Of a stretch of DNA of 23,195 bases, positions 1 to 7,978 are shown in pieces. The stretch's first letter is position 1; each line of letters opens with the position of its first letter. The translations under genes and the position numbers were made by a program. The notes under the pieces are model-generated. The model did not search any database. It saw nothing but the letters and a program-made list of their open reading frames with translations, and had not been told where the DNA came from. Location of the stretch: contig CAZCXP010000024.1 of the NCBI GenBank assembly GCA_964502665.1, positions 1-23,195 on the forward strand, read 5' to 3'. Origin of the DNA: SOKG01 sp964502665. GTDB lineage: Bacteria > Chloroflexota > Dehalococcoidia > SZUA-161.

Positions 1-14
1 AGCCCCTTTGTTAA

Positions 15-42
15 TTGACAATGCCCTGGCCAAGCATTTAAA
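15..42 (+). promoter_or_regulatory. Candidate sigma70-type promoter of the greA-like gene
   Basis: A perfect -35 box TTGACA (15-20) is followed after 16 bp by a -10-like TTTAAA (37-42, four of six matches to TATAAT). Transcription would start near position 49. That lies downstream of the first in-frame ATG (43) and upstream of the ATG at 79, so the promoter helps decide the gene start. Read from sequence only; the -10 box is moderate. Confidence 0.45.
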
Positions 43-78
43 ATGGGCTCAACACCAAGGGGAGAGGAAACAAGCTGG

Positions 79-882
79 ATGGCTGAGCAGCAGAACGTGA
101 GCTTGTCTGAGGCGCTAACTATGTTTCTCGCCACCCTATCTCCAGAGCAGAGGCAGCAAAGCCAGCAGGAGCTAAACAGGTTCCTGCGCTGGTATGGCGG
201 AGAACGGCCGATAAACGAGCTTAACGCCAGGGAGATAGGCAACTACGGTGATAATATCAGCTCCTTTGTGGCCGACCCGGTGAAGAAGCTCGAGCCAGTA
301 AGAAGCTTCCTCTCCTATGCCAGGAAAAAGAAGCTTGTCGAGGTCAGCCTCGCCCCACATCTTCGGGTTAGCAAAGCTAAGCAGGGCCGATCGGCAAAGA
401 GAGTCTCGGTAGAGATTACCCCTGTTAGTCTCACCCCGGAGGGCTATGCTACGCTGGAGGCAGAACTGGAGGCGCTCAAGAGCGAGCGACCCCGAATTGC
501 CGAGCAACTGCGCCACGCCTTAGCCGATAAAGACTTCCGGGAGAATGCTCCTCTCGAGGCCGCCAGAGAACGCCAGGGACACATCGAAGGCCGCATCAGG
601 GAACTTGAGGCTACACTCAAGGGGTCAACTATCGCTGAGGCAGAACCAAGAACCCTGCAAACGGCGGGCGTTGGTTGCACGGTGAGCTTGCGTGACCTTA
701 GTTCTGGCGAGAAACTGCGTTACACCCTGGTGAGTCCCAGCGAGGCCGATCCCGCCGGGGGCAAGCTTTCCATCGCTTCCCCCACAGGCAAGGCTTTGTT
801 GCATAAGGACATTGGCGCGGTGGTCGAAGTCATTGCTCCAGTAGGAACGTTGCGGTATCAAATTGATGACATCAAGTGCTAG
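79..882 (+). CDS. greA: GreA/GreB-family transcription elongation factor with an N-terminal recombinase-like SAM domain
   Basis: Predicted transcript-cleavage factor that would rescue backtracked RNA polymerase. The 267-residue product is about 110 residues longer than a normal GreA. Residues about 7-98 resemble the core-binding (SAM-like) domain of XerC/XerD tyrosine recombinases, including the closing helix pattern VRSFLSYARKKKLVE, but no catalytic recombinase domain follows. Residues about 116-185 form the GreA coiled coil. Its tip, DKDFREN, retains the acidic pair (D152 and E155) that matches the catalytic D41/E44 of E. coli GreA. Residues about 193-267 are the FKBP-like C-terminal domain (SPTGKALLHKDIG, GTLRYQI). 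The ATG at 79 is preferred over the one at 43 because GGAGAGG (61-67) precedes it and the predicted promoter starts transcription near 49. The gene is convergent with the GNAT gene. The GreA part is confident; the role of the N-terminal domain is unknown. Confidence 0.88.
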   Translation: MAEQQNVSLSEALTMFLATLSPEQRQQSQQELNRFLRWYGGERPINELNAREIGNYGDNISSFVADPVKKLEPVRSFLSYARKKKLVEVSLAPHLRVSKAKQGRSAKRVSVEITPVSLTPEGYATLEAELEALKSERPRIAEQLRHALADKDFRENAPLEAARERQGHIEGRIRELEATLKGSTIAEAEPRTLQTAGVGCTVSLRDLSSGEKLRYTLVSPSEADPAGGKLSIASPTGKALLHKDIGAVVEVIAPVGTLRYQIDDIKC

Positions 883-912
883 AGCAAAGGCCAAGAGAAG
901 ACCCAAACGGCA

Positions 913-1347
913 CTAAAGCTCCGCCTGGAAATCGACGAGGTCTCCCCGAGAAAAACCTAGAGATTCGAAGAAAGAAAGCATCCACCAGTCGCGCCAGTTA
1001 ATCATTATGTGTACCTTCTTGATCGTTTTTTGTCTGCAACGGTCCTTCCAGGCCTCGATCATCCTTCTGCCGATACCACGGCGCTGATACCCAGGCAAAA
1101 CGCCAATCAATTCGATCCAAGCGACGTTGCTTAGCTCCACTGGTGAACGCACAATACGACCGAGCACAAAGCCAACTATGCGGCCATCATCCTCAGCCAC
1201 TATGCTATTCTCAACTTCACCGCCAATACAACTGTCAGGTACCGGCGCATAGGTTGCCGCCCTACTGCTTCCCCTAGACTCCCTCTCGATGTCCAAGACG
1301 CCCTCGAGGTCCTCCACCCTCATCTCACGGATGTTTACGTCGCTCAC
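913..1347 (-). CDS. GNAT-family N-acetyltransferase
   Basis: The 144-residue product has the GCN5-related acetyltransferase fold that transfers acetyl from acetyl-CoA to an amine. The acetyl-CoA pyrophosphate loop is visible as GVLPGYQRRGIGRRMI (about residues 82-97, pattern Q/RxxGxG/A). It is followed by the beta5/alpha4 region ending in FFESLGFSRGD, typical of motif B. The size resembles RimI-like enzymes, but nothing identifies the substrate, so RimI itself is not claimed. The start is GTG (1345-1347), with GGAAGGAG about 8 nt upstream on the minus strand. It is the last gene of the purine cluster, 92 bp after purS, and may be co-transcribed without being part of the pathway. Confidence 0.85.
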   Translation of the reverse strand: MSDVNIREMRVEDLEGVLDIERESRGSSRAATYAPVPDSCIGGEVENSIVAEDDGRIVGFVLGRIVRSPVELSNVAWIELIGVLPGYQRRGIGRRMIEAWKDRCRQKTIKKVHIMINWRDWWMLSFFESLGFSRGDLVDFQAEL

Positions 1348-1439
1348 TTTGTTTCTCTCCTTCCCCTAGCGTAATAAGTCACGATAAGAACAGTAATCGT
1401 AATTGAATAACTCAGGGCTCCGTTGTCCTCCAGGAAGGA

Positions 1440-1694
1440 CTAGCCCTTGATTTCCTCGAGTTCGAACCTGAAGTCTTCTATCACCGGATTGGCCAGAAGC
1501 TTACGGCACATCTCCCGTACCTGCTCCTCGGCTCTTGACCCATTCTTCTCCTCAAGACGGACTTCCATATATTTCCCCACCCGTACGCTTTGAACTTTGT
1601 CAAAGCCGAGCGTGTGTAAACCGCCCTTCACTGTCAGCCCCTGAGGGTCGTTAACCGTGGGCTTAAGCGTGACATAGATCTTAGCCAGATACAT
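1440..1694 (-). CDS. purS: Phosphoribosylformylglycinamidine synthase subunit PurS
   Basis: Small subunit of the three-part FGAM synthase (PurS-PurQ-PurL) that converts FGAR to FGAM in the fourth step of purine synthesis. PurS dimers bridge PurL and PurQ. The 84-residue length is typical. The beta-strand start YLAKIYVTLKPTVNDPQG, the central GLHTLGFDKVQSVRVGKYMEV and the C-terminal NPVIEDFRFEL are all characteristic of the family. The start ATG immediately follows the purC stop codon with no spacer, so translation is probably coupled. purQ and purL, which usually follow purS, are absent; a GNAT gene follows instead. Confidence 0.95.
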   Translation of the reverse strand: MYLAKIYVTLKPTVNDPQGLTVKGGLHTLGFDKVQSVRVGKYMEVRLEEKNGSRAEEQVREMCRKLLANPVIEDFRFELEEIKG

Positions 1695-2606
1695 TTACAA
1701 TTCCCTTCCTGTGAGCCTGCGATAGGCCTCTCGATATCTCTGCGCTGTATCCTGAACTACCTCTGGGGGCAATTCCGGGGCAGGCGGCTCCTTATTCCAT
1801 CCTGAGTCGGAGAGCCAGTCTCGCAGGGGCTGTTTGTCAAAGCTGGGCTGCGGCTTGCCAGGAGAATAAGTCTCCACATCCCAGAAGCGACTGGAGTCCG
1901 GGGTGAGGAGCTCATCGATCAAGATAAGCTTGTCCTTCACCATGCCGAACTCCATCTTAGTATCTGCGACGATGATCCCCCGGCTGAGGGCATACTGTGC
2001 GGCATACTCATAGACAGCCAGGCTTTTCTCCATAATCTCCCGGGTCAGTGCCTCACCGATTAGTTCCTTCATTTGTTCGATGGTGATCGCCTCGTCATGG
2101 CCGGTCTCGGCCTTGGTGGTAGGGGTGAAGATAGGTTGGGCAAGTTGCCCCGACTCCTTCAGCCCATCTGGCAACCCGATTCCGCAGACGGTGCCACTCT
2201 TCTGATACTCAGCCCACGCCGAGCCGGATATGTATCCTCGAACCACACATTCGATGTCGATTCGCTGCGCTCTTCTTACGATCATGGAACGCCGGGCAAC
2301 GTAAGGAGGGTAGGAATAGTAGCCTGAGCAGACTTTTTCGCCATAGGTGCTATTGAGCCAGTTGACATCGTTCACCACCTCAATAAGGTGATTGGGCACT
2401 ATGTGAGAGGTCTGCTCAAACCAGAAGGCGGAGAGCTGATTGAGGACAATTCCCTTGTCGGGAACGCCGCCGGGCAGGACAACGTCGAAGGCAGAGACCC
2501 TGTCGGTAGCTATAAGTAGAAACTGGTCGCTGTCCATCTCGTAGGTGTCGCGCACCTTGCCCCGGTAGTAGAGATTGGGCAGATCGGTCTCAAGCAGCAC
2601 TGACAT
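1695..2606 (-). CDS. purC: Phosphoribosylaminoimidazole-succinocarboxamide (SAICAR) synthase
   Basis: ATP-dependent ligation of CAIR and aspartate to SAICAR in de novo purine synthesis, in the cytoplasm. The 303-residue product belongs to the longer form of the family. It shows the ATP-binding start GKVRDTYEM, the ATDRVSAFDVVLP motif, the IECVVRGYISGSAWAEYQ segment, TPTTKAETGHDE, and the metal/ligand-binding DELLTPDSSRFWD near residue 230. The ATG start has GAGGAG about 10 nt upstream. It abuts purS downstream. Upstream, about 395 bp of repeat and a gap separate it from purB. Confidence 0.97.
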   Translation of the reverse strand: MSVLLETDLPNLYYRGKVRDTYEMDSDQFLLIATDRVSAFDVVLPGGVPDKGIVLNQLSAFWFEQTSHIVPNHLIEVVNDVNWLNSTYGEKVCSGYYSYPPYVARRSMIVRRAQRIDIECVVRGYISGSAWAEYQKSGTVCGIGLPDGLKESGQLAQPIFTPTTKAETGHDEAITIEQMKELIGEALTREIMEKSLAVYEYAAQYALSRGIIVADTKMEFGMVKDKLILIDELLTPDSSRFWDVETYSPGKPQPSFDKQPLRDWLSDSGWNKEPPAPELPPEVVQDTAQRYREAYRRLTGREL

Positions 2607-3001
2607 CTATTTGGCTCTCCTCACTTCCGACCAGTATCGCAAAGTTGGTCCGAAGATTGAATTTCTTTCGAGTCCTTTATCGAGAGGAGTTTTCCCATAT
2701 TCCCTCTCCCTCGAAGGGAGAGGTTAGAGCCTGTCCTGAGCTCAACGAAGGATGAGGGTGAATTCCCCCTCTCTCTGACTCCCTCCCGCCAGGGGAGGGA
2801 GGATTTCTTCCCTTCCACTCATCCCTGAGATTGCTTNNNNNNNNNNNNNNNNNNNNNNNNNNNNNNNNNNNNNNNNNNNNNNNNNNNNNNNNNNNNNNNN
2901 NNNNNNNNNNNNNNNNNNNNNNNNNNNNNNNNNNNNCTCGCAATGACAAGGTGGATACCCACAAACTCCCGCCACAGAGGTTCGCCTCTCTGGACTCTCC
3001 T
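2607..3001. repeat. Gene-free spacer between purB and purC filled with dispersed repeats and a gap
   Basis: No convincing gene is present. The stretch 2697-2830 contains CCCTCTCCCT/AGGGAGAGG dyads, a CCTGTCCTGAGCTCAACGAAGG core and a second dyad CCTCCCGCC...GGGGAGGGAGG. It resembles the dispersed REP-like repeats common in environmental bacterial genomes, and the core is related to the TGAGCTTGTCGAA repeat at 14703. A second motif, GAGATTGCTT (before the N run) with CTCGCAATGACA (after it), looks like the two arms of another dispersed repeat. The scaffold break therefore lies inside repetitive DNA. Short reading frames over this stretch are translations of the repeat. Confidence 0.6.
2837..2936. 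other. Scaffold gap (100 N)
   Basis: Exactly 100 N, so the length is a placeholder and the true distance is unknown. It lies between the two arms of a dispersed repeat and interrupts no recognisable gene. The flanks share no overlap that I can see. Confidence 0.95.
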
Positions 3002-4294
3002 CTAAACCAACCCCACCCGCTGGAATATCCCGTCGACATGGCCCAGAAAATACCCGTAGTCGAAAATGCCCTCAAGCTCGGTTTTGGAGATATGCCTGCC
3101 GACATCGGGATCGCTCTGGAGCAGACCGAGGAAGCTCGCCCTTTCCTTCCAGGACTTCATAGCGTTGCGCTGCACTACCTTATAAGCCTGCTCCCGTGAG
3201 AGCCCCTTTTCGATCAATGCCAGCATCACCCTCTGCGAGAACACAAGACCCTTGGTCAACTCAAGGTTCTCCTTCATCCGTTCAGGGTAGACTTGAAGCC
3301 CCTTCATAATGTAGATGAAAATGCTGAGGACGTAGTCCAACACCAGGCAGGAGTCAGGCAGGATGATGCGCTCGGTGGAGGAGTGGCTGATGTCGCGCTC
3401 GTGCCAGAGAGCGATGTTCTCCATTGATGTCAGGGCGTGCCCGCGGAGGAGCCTGGCCAGCCCACAGATGCGCTCGCAAAGCTCGGGATTTCGCTTGTGT
3501 GGCATCGCCGAGGAGCCCGTTTGCCCCTCTTCGAAGGGCTCTTCGGCCTCCAGAATCTCGGTACGCTGCAGACCCCTGATCTCGGTGGCAAACTTCTCCA
3601 GGGAGCTGGCGATGATGGCTAGTGTAGTGACGAACTGGGCATGGCGGTCACGCTGTACAATCTGGCTCGATACGGGTGCCGCCTCCAGCCCCAGCCTGTT
3701 GCAAGCGATCTGCTCGACTTCGGGCGGGACTGTGGCATGGGTGCCTACGGCACCTGAGATCTTGCCTACGGCGATCGCTTTTCTCGCCTCAGCGAGTCTG
3801 TGGGCATTCCTCTTCATCTCCTCAACCCAGAGGGCAAGCTTGAGACCGAAGGTGGTTGGCTCAGCGTGGACGCCATGGGTGCGCCCCATCATGATGGTAT
3901 GTTTGTGCTCCACAGCCCGCTGCCTCAGTATAGCTGTGAGCTCAGCGATGTCCTTAGCCAGGATGTCCGCTGCTTCGACCAACTGGAGGGCAAGGGCTGT
4001 GTCAATTACATCGGAGGAGGTAAGGCCGAGGTGGATGAAGCGGCTCTCATCGCCGATGCTCTCCGAAACCGACTTCAAGAAAGCGGTTACATCATGGTGG
4101 GTTTCCTTGAGCACCTCCTCCATGCGTCCCAGGTCACAGCACGCCTTCCTTATCTCCGGGATCGCTTCCTTGGGGATGACGCCCTGCTCCGCCCACGCTT
4201 CGCAGACAGCGATCTCCACCTTAAGCCATTTGTCGAACTTACTCTCATCAGACCAGACCTTCTTCATCTCCGGCCTGGAGTAGCGCTCAATCAT
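3002..4294 (-). CDS. purB: Adenylosuccinate lyase
   Basis: Fumarase/aspartase-superfamily lyase that splits SAICAR to AICAR and adenylosuccinate to AMP, both releasing fumarate. Length is 430 residues, normal for the family. The signature TGSSAMPHKRNP lies at residues 259-270 and carries the catalytic serine in the flexible loop. H140 (GRTHGVHAEPTTFG) and H68 (ETHHDVTAF) match the conserved histidines, and the LTSSDVIDTA segment is present. The ATG start has GGAG 7 nt upstream. It follows purE, with gap 4334-4433 in between, and is followed by the repeat-filled spacer before purC. Identification is firm. Confidence 0.97.
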   Translation of the reverse strand: MIERYSRPEMKKVWSDESKFDKWLKVEIAVCEAWAEQGVIPKEAIPEIRKACCDLGRMEEVLKETHHDVTAFLKSVSESIGDESRFIHLGLTSSDVIDTALALQLVEAADILAKDIAELTAILRQRAVEHKHTIMMGRTHGVHAEPTTFGLKLALWVEEMKRNAHRLAEARKAIAVGKISGAVGTHATVPPEVEQIACNRLGLEAAPVSSQIVQRDRHAQFVTTLAIIASSLEKFATEIRGLQRTEILEAEEPFEEGQTGSSAMPHKRNPELCERICGLARLLRGHALTSMENIALWHERDISHSSTERIILPDSCLVLDYVLSIFIYIMKGLQVYPERMKENLELTKGLVFSQRVMLALIEKGLSREQAYKVVQRNAMKSWKERASFLGLLQSDPDVGRHISKTELEGIFDYGYFLGHVDGIFQRVGLV

Positions 4295-4333
4295 TTCTCA
4301 CTCCGAAAACAGACTTGTACTGTTGACTGGGTG

Positions 4334-4433
4334 NNNNNNNNNNNNNNNNNNNNNNNNNNNNNNNNNNNNNNNNNNNNNNNNNNNNNNNNNNNNNNNNNNN
4401 NNNNNNNNNNNNNNNNNNNNNNNNNNNNNNNNN
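4334..4433. other. Scaffold gap (100 N) in the 3' end of purE
   Basis: A placeholder of exactly 100 N that removes the last residues and stop codon of purE. The flanks do not overlap. The true distance, and whether anything lies between purE and purB, cannot be read. Confidence 0.95.
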
Positions 4434-4873
4434 CGGCGGTAGCTTTCGTAGGCCTCCCTTATTCTATCATGCTTCAGCCCCAGAATCTCGGCGGCAAGAT
4501 AGGCAGCGTTCTTGGCGCCAGCCGAGCCCACGGCAACGCAGGCCACCGGTATCCCGGCGGGCATCTGGACTATAGAAAGCAGTGCATCCAGCCCTTTGAT
4601 GTCATTGGTTGGTATGGGGACGCCGATGACAGGGATGCTAGTCCAGCTAGCGAGAACGCCGGGCAGGTGTGCTGCACCGCCAGCACCAGCGATGACAACC
4701 TCCAGACCTCGTTCGCGAGCGCTCAACCCATACTGGCGCGCCTTCTCCGGGGTGCGGTGAGCTGAGATCACCGAAACCTCGTACTCTATGCCAAGCCCGT
4801 TGAGCACATCGAGCGCAGGCTGCATCAATTCAGCGTCCGATTTGCTCCCCATGACTATGCCAACTAATGCCAC
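4434..4873 (-). CDS. purE: N5-carboxyaminoimidazole ribonucleotide mutase, 3' end lost in gap
   Basis: Class I PurE converts N5-CAIR to 4-carboxy-AIR (CAIR), the substrate for PurC. About 146 residues are readable. They include the phosphate-binding GSKSD near the N-terminus, the SAHRTPEK motif with its conserved histidine, the GAGGAAHLPG loop, and PVIGVPIPT. Usual length is 160-170 residues, so only about 15-25 residues are missing into the N run. An in-frame stop exists at 4298-4300 on the far side of the gap, but reading through a placeholder gap is meaningless. The ATG start lies 2 bp after the purD stop. A PurE of this class normally works with PurK, which is not in the window. Confidence 0.94.
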
Positions 4874-4875
4874 AA

Positions 4876-6138
4876 CTACGCCTCCTCAGCACCTATGTCC
4901 TTCCTGTAATGACGGCCTTCAAAATGCACCTGGGGCAGGTTGTGGTAAACCTTCTCTCGCGCCTCGGCAACCGTCTTGCCAGTAGCCACCATGGTGAGCA
5001 CCCTGCCCCCTGCAGTGCATATACTTCCATCCTCTACCTTGGTTCCAGCGTGGAAGACCACGAGATCTGAATCAACTTTGTCTAAACCTGTAATAGGGAA
5101 GCCCGCCTTGTAGCTGCCAGGATACCCACCTGAGGCCATCACCACCCCAACGCAAGCTTTGCCGCTCCACTCAATCTTGGTTCGCTCTAGAGTGCCATCG
5201 ATCACCGCCAGCATGATGTCCACCAAATCGCTCTTGAGAAGAGGAAATTGGACCTGGGTTTCGGGGTCGCCAAATCTGGCGTTAAACTCCAGTACCTTGG
5301 GCCCCTCCGAAGTGAGCATCAGCCCGGCGTAAAGCACCCCCCTATATGGTCTACCCTCCTGGGCCATTGCCTGTACAGCAGGCTCCAGGATAGTTTTGGT
5401 CAACGTATTAGTTAAGTCAGGATTGAAGAAACCTGGTGGACTGTAACTCCCCATGCCTCCGGTGTTGGGACCAAGGTCATGGTCAAACGCCCTCTTGTAG
5501 TCACGGGCAGGCACTATGGGGACAACGGTCTTGCCATCGGTGAAGGCAAGCAGGCTCGTCTCCTGTCCAACAAGGCACTCCTCAACCAGGACCTGATTGC
5601 CGGCATCGCCGAAGACTCGCGCCTCCATGATATCGGAAAGCGCTTTCAGGGCCTCCTCAGTCGATTGAGCAACGATCGATCCCTTGCCCGCCGCCAGCCC
5701 ATCAGCCTTGATTACCAGAGGCGGGCGCTGCTTCCTCACGTATTCCTGTGCCTCATCAAAAGAAGAGAAGATAGCGTCCCTGGCACAGGGGATGCCATAC
5801 TTGTGCATGAGCCTCTTGGCGAAGACCTTGCTCGATTCAATGAGTGCCGCCTCACCGGTGCAGCCAAATGCAGGTATGCCCAAGCCCTGGAGGATATCGA
5901 CTATGCCCGCAGCTAGAGGTGCTTCGGGGCCGATAACCACCAGGTCAATTCTGTTGTCCTTTGCTGCCCGGGACAAAGCGTCCAGGTCAGTTGGAGGTAT
6001 ATCCAGGTTTTTGGCGATAGCTGCCGTGCCGGCGTTACCGGGGGCAACATAGACATCCGCTACCTTAGCGCTCTGGAGAAGCTTCCACACAAGCGTGTGC
6101 TCCCTGGCTCCCCCACCAACAACCATTATCTTTAGCAA
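4876..6138 (-). CDS. purD: Phosphoribosylamine-glycine ligase (GAR synthetase)
   Basis: ATP-grasp ligase joining phosphoribosylamine and glycine, the second step of purine synthesis. Its 420 residues match the family. It starts with the VVGGGAREHTLVWKL N-domain motif and has the ATP-grasp region (VIKADGLAAGKGS near residue 145). The signature RFGDPETQ appears in LEFNARFGDPETQVQFPLL, followed by the C-terminal domain with VGVVMASGGYPG. The preferred start is TTG (6136-6138), because GGGAG lies 7 nt upstream; the ATG 12 bases further in would leave 19 nt. Only 2 bp separate the stop from purE, so the two genes are co-transcribed. It lies about 100 bp after guaA. Confidence 0.96.
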   Translation of the reverse strand: MLKIMVVGGGAREHTLVWKLLQSAKVADVYVAPGNAGTAAIAKNLDIPPTDLDALSRAAKDNRIDLVVIGPEAPLAAGIVDILQGLGIPAFGCTGEAALIESSKVFAKRLMHKYGIPCARDAIFSSFDEAQEYVRKQRPPLVIKADGLAAGKGSIVAQSTEEALKALSDIMEARVFGDAGNQVLVEECLVGQETSLLAFTDGKTVVPIVPARDYKRAFDHDLGPNTGGMGSYSPPGFFNPDLTNTLTKTILEPAVQAMAQEGRPYRGVLYAGLMLTSEGPKVLEFNARFGDPETQVQFPLLKSDLVDIMLAVIDGTLERTKIEWSGKACVGVVMASGGYPGSYKAGFPITGLDKVDSDLVVFHAGTKVEDGSICTAGGRVLTMVATGKTVAEAREKVYHNLPQVHFEGRHYRKDIGAEEA

Positions 6139-6242
6139 TCAGTATCTCCCTGGTTGCGCTTCATCGTTCTCTCCAATCGCCGCAAAGACCCCCACACCAT
6201 CCTCTAGGAAATTAGATGAATTAGCTTTCGTTATCTAGCGGA

Positions 6243-7919
6243 TTACTCCCACTCTATGGTCGAGGGAGGTTTTGAGGAGACGTCGTAGACTACCCGGTTT
6301 GCTTCAGGCACCTCATTGACGATGCGGTTAGAGATTCGCGCCAGGACGTCGTAGGGCAGACGCGCCCAGTCAGCAGTCATAGCGTCCTCGGAGGTTACTG
6401 CACGCAGTGCCACCATATAGCCGTAAGTCCTGGAGTCTCCCATCACACCCACGCTCCTCAATGGCGTGAGCACGGCAAAGCTCTGCCATAGCTGGCGGTA
6501 AAGGTTAGCTTTCTTAATCTCGTTCATCACAATCCAGTCAGCAGCGCGGACTATCTCCAGCCTTTCTTTGGTCACCTCTCCGATGATGCGAATGGCAAGC
6601 CCTGGGCCCGGGAAAGGCTGACGGTAGACCATCTCCTCGGGCAGCCCCAATGCCAGCCCCACCTCCCGCACCTCATCCTTGAACAAATACCGCAGGGGCT
6701 CAACCAGATTAAGATTCATAACGCTGGGTAGCCCGCCGACATTGTGATGGGTCTTTATGGTCGCTACCGCTCGATTTCCAGTGAAAGCACTCTCAATAAC
6801 ATCGGGATACAGAGTGCCCTGAGCCAGGAAATCGACCCGACCGATCTTGGCAGCTTCCCCCTCGAAGACCTTAACGAACTCTTCGCCAATGATGTGGCGC
6901 TTCTCCTCGGGGTCAATCACACCGCTAAGTCTCGTCAGGAATCTTTCGCTGGCATCCACGTAGACCAGATTCATCCTCATGTTCTTCTGGAAGGTGTTCT
7001 TGATCCGATCTGCCTCTTCCCGGCGCAGCAGCCCTGTATTGACAAAAATGCAGGTCAACTGATCGCCGATGGCGCGGTGAACCAGGGTGGCCACCACTGC
7101 AGAGTCAACACCCCCGGAGAGAGCGCAGATAACCTTGCCGGCCCCTACCTGGTTCTTAATCCGCTCCAGGCTCTCGGCAACAAAGCTGCCGGGCGTCCAA
7201 GTACCGCTGCAGCCACAGATCCCATAAAGGAAGTTCCGCAGAATATCCTTACCCCGGGGTGTATGAGCTACCTCCGGATGGAACTGCAAGCCGATGATCC
7301 CCTGATCGTTGCCCATAGCAGCAACGGGTGAGTTGTCAGTATAAGCCAGTGAGGTAAATCCCGGGGGCATCTCCTCGATGCGGTCACCGTGGCTCATCCA
7401 TACCGGCATCTCTGAGGGAAGACCTGTGAACAGAGGGCTATCAACTGAGTTCTGATGGAGGATAGCAAGGCCGTACTCACGCTTGACCCCTGGAGCTACC
7501 TTGCCCCCGAGCTGGTGAGCTATAAGCTGCATACCATAGCAGATGCCCAGCACCGGCAGACCGCTTTCGTAAACGTAAGCTGGTGCCTGGGGGGCTCCCG
7601 GATCATTGACGCTGCCAGGGCCCCCGGAGAGTATGAAACCCCTGGGCTGCGAAGAGGCGACACTCTCCCACGGGGCATCGTGAGGCACCACCTCGCAATA
7701 TACCCGACATTCCCTTACCCGGCGGGCGATGAGCCAGCTATACTGAGAGCCGAAGTCGACCACCGTTACCGCCTCGCGCTCCACCCCAAGTCGCTCTTCA
7801 GGCCTCTCTTGAGGTTGCTCCCCTCTCCTCTCCTCTGCAATCTCCAGGTAGGCAGAGACCTCAACGTCACCGCTAACAGCAACGCGATGGCTGTCCTGCT
7901 TGCTCTCATCAACTGCCAA
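6243..7919 (-). CDS. guaA: GMP synthase (glutamine-hydrolysing) with an N-terminal extension
   Basis: Converts XMP to GMP with ATP and glutamine. The class I glutamine amidotransferase domain (residues about 50-235) has the nucleophile C127 in GICYGMQLI and H214/E216 in FHPEV. The ATP pyrophosphatase domain has the P-loop SGGVDS at residues 268-273. The C-terminal dimerisation domain ends in the conserved PPSTIEWE. At 558 residues it is about 40-45 longer than usual. The extra N-terminus is charged (EERRGEQPQERPEERLG) with no recognised domain. The TTG start is supported by AGGAG 6 nt upstream and by a promoter just beyond. A start at an internal GTG around residue 46 would give the normal length but lacks a clear ribosome site. 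It is the first gene of the minus-strand purine cluster. Confidence 0.95.
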   Translation of the reverse strand: MAVDESKQDSHRVAVSGDVEVSAYLEIAEERRGEQPQERPEERLGVEREAVTVVDFGSQYSWLIARRVRECRVYCEVVPHDAPWESVASSQPRGFILSGGPGSVNDPGAPQAPAYVYESGLPVLGICYGMQLIAHQLGGKVAPGVKREYGLAILHQNSVDSPLFTGLPSEMPVWMSHGDRIEEMPPGFTSLAYTDNSPVAAMGNDQGIIGLQFHPEVAHTPRGKDILRNFLYGICGCSGTWTPGSFVAESLERIKNQVGAGKVICALSGGVDSAVVATLVHRAIGDQLTCIFVNTGLLRREEADRIKNTFQKNMRMNLVYVDASERFLTRLSGVIDPEEKRHIIGEEFVKVFEGEAAKIGRVDFLAQGTLYPDVIESAFTGNRAVATIKTHHNVGGLPSVMNLNLVEPLRYLFKDEVREVGLALGLPEEMVYRQPFPGPGLAIRIIGEVTKERLEIVRAADWIVMNEIKKANLYRQLWQSFAVLTPLRSVGVMGDSRTYGYMVALRAVTSEDAMTADWARLPYDVLARISNRIVNEVPEANRVVYDVSSKPPSTIEWE

Positions 7920-7934
7920 GGCTAACTCCTACTC

Positions 7935-7963
7935 TCGACCAAAGATTACCACCGTGGTATACT
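7935..7963 (+). promoter_or_regulatory. Candidate promoter of tsaC (extended -10)
   Basis: TATACT at 7958-7963 matches TATAAT in five of six positions and is preceded by TGG, giving an extended -10. TCGACC at 7935-7940 is a -35-like box with a 17-bp spacer. The predicted start is near 7970, just upstream of the 16-bp palindrome. It overlaps the divergent guaA promoter on the other strand. Confidence 0.45.
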
Positions 7964-7971
7964 GAAGTCAA
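7943..7971 (-). promoter_or_regulatory. Candidate promoter of the guaA-pur cluster
   Basis: On the minus strand TTGACT (7966-7971, five of six) is followed after 17 bp by TAATCT (7943-7948), which keeps the three most conserved -10 positions. Predicted transcription start is near 7936, leaving a short leader containing AGGAG before the TTG start of guaA. It is interleaved with the opposing tsaC promoter. Confidence 0.45.
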
Positions 7972-7978
7972 GCATCTC

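Noticed and set aside
43..78. ATG at 43 as start of the greA-like gene
   Set aside because: It lies upstream of the predicted transcription start (about 49), lacks a Shine-Dalgarno, and the ATG at 79 has GGAGAGG at a usable distance.
4298..4333. C-terminal tail HPVNSTSLFSE as the end of PurE
   Set aside because: It is joined to purE only through a placeholder gap, so the frame is arbitrary; it does not look like a PurE C-terminus.
6139..6242. A 22-codon frame between guaA and purD
   Set aside because: No usable ribosome site, it overlaps the purD start, and the composition is not protein-like.
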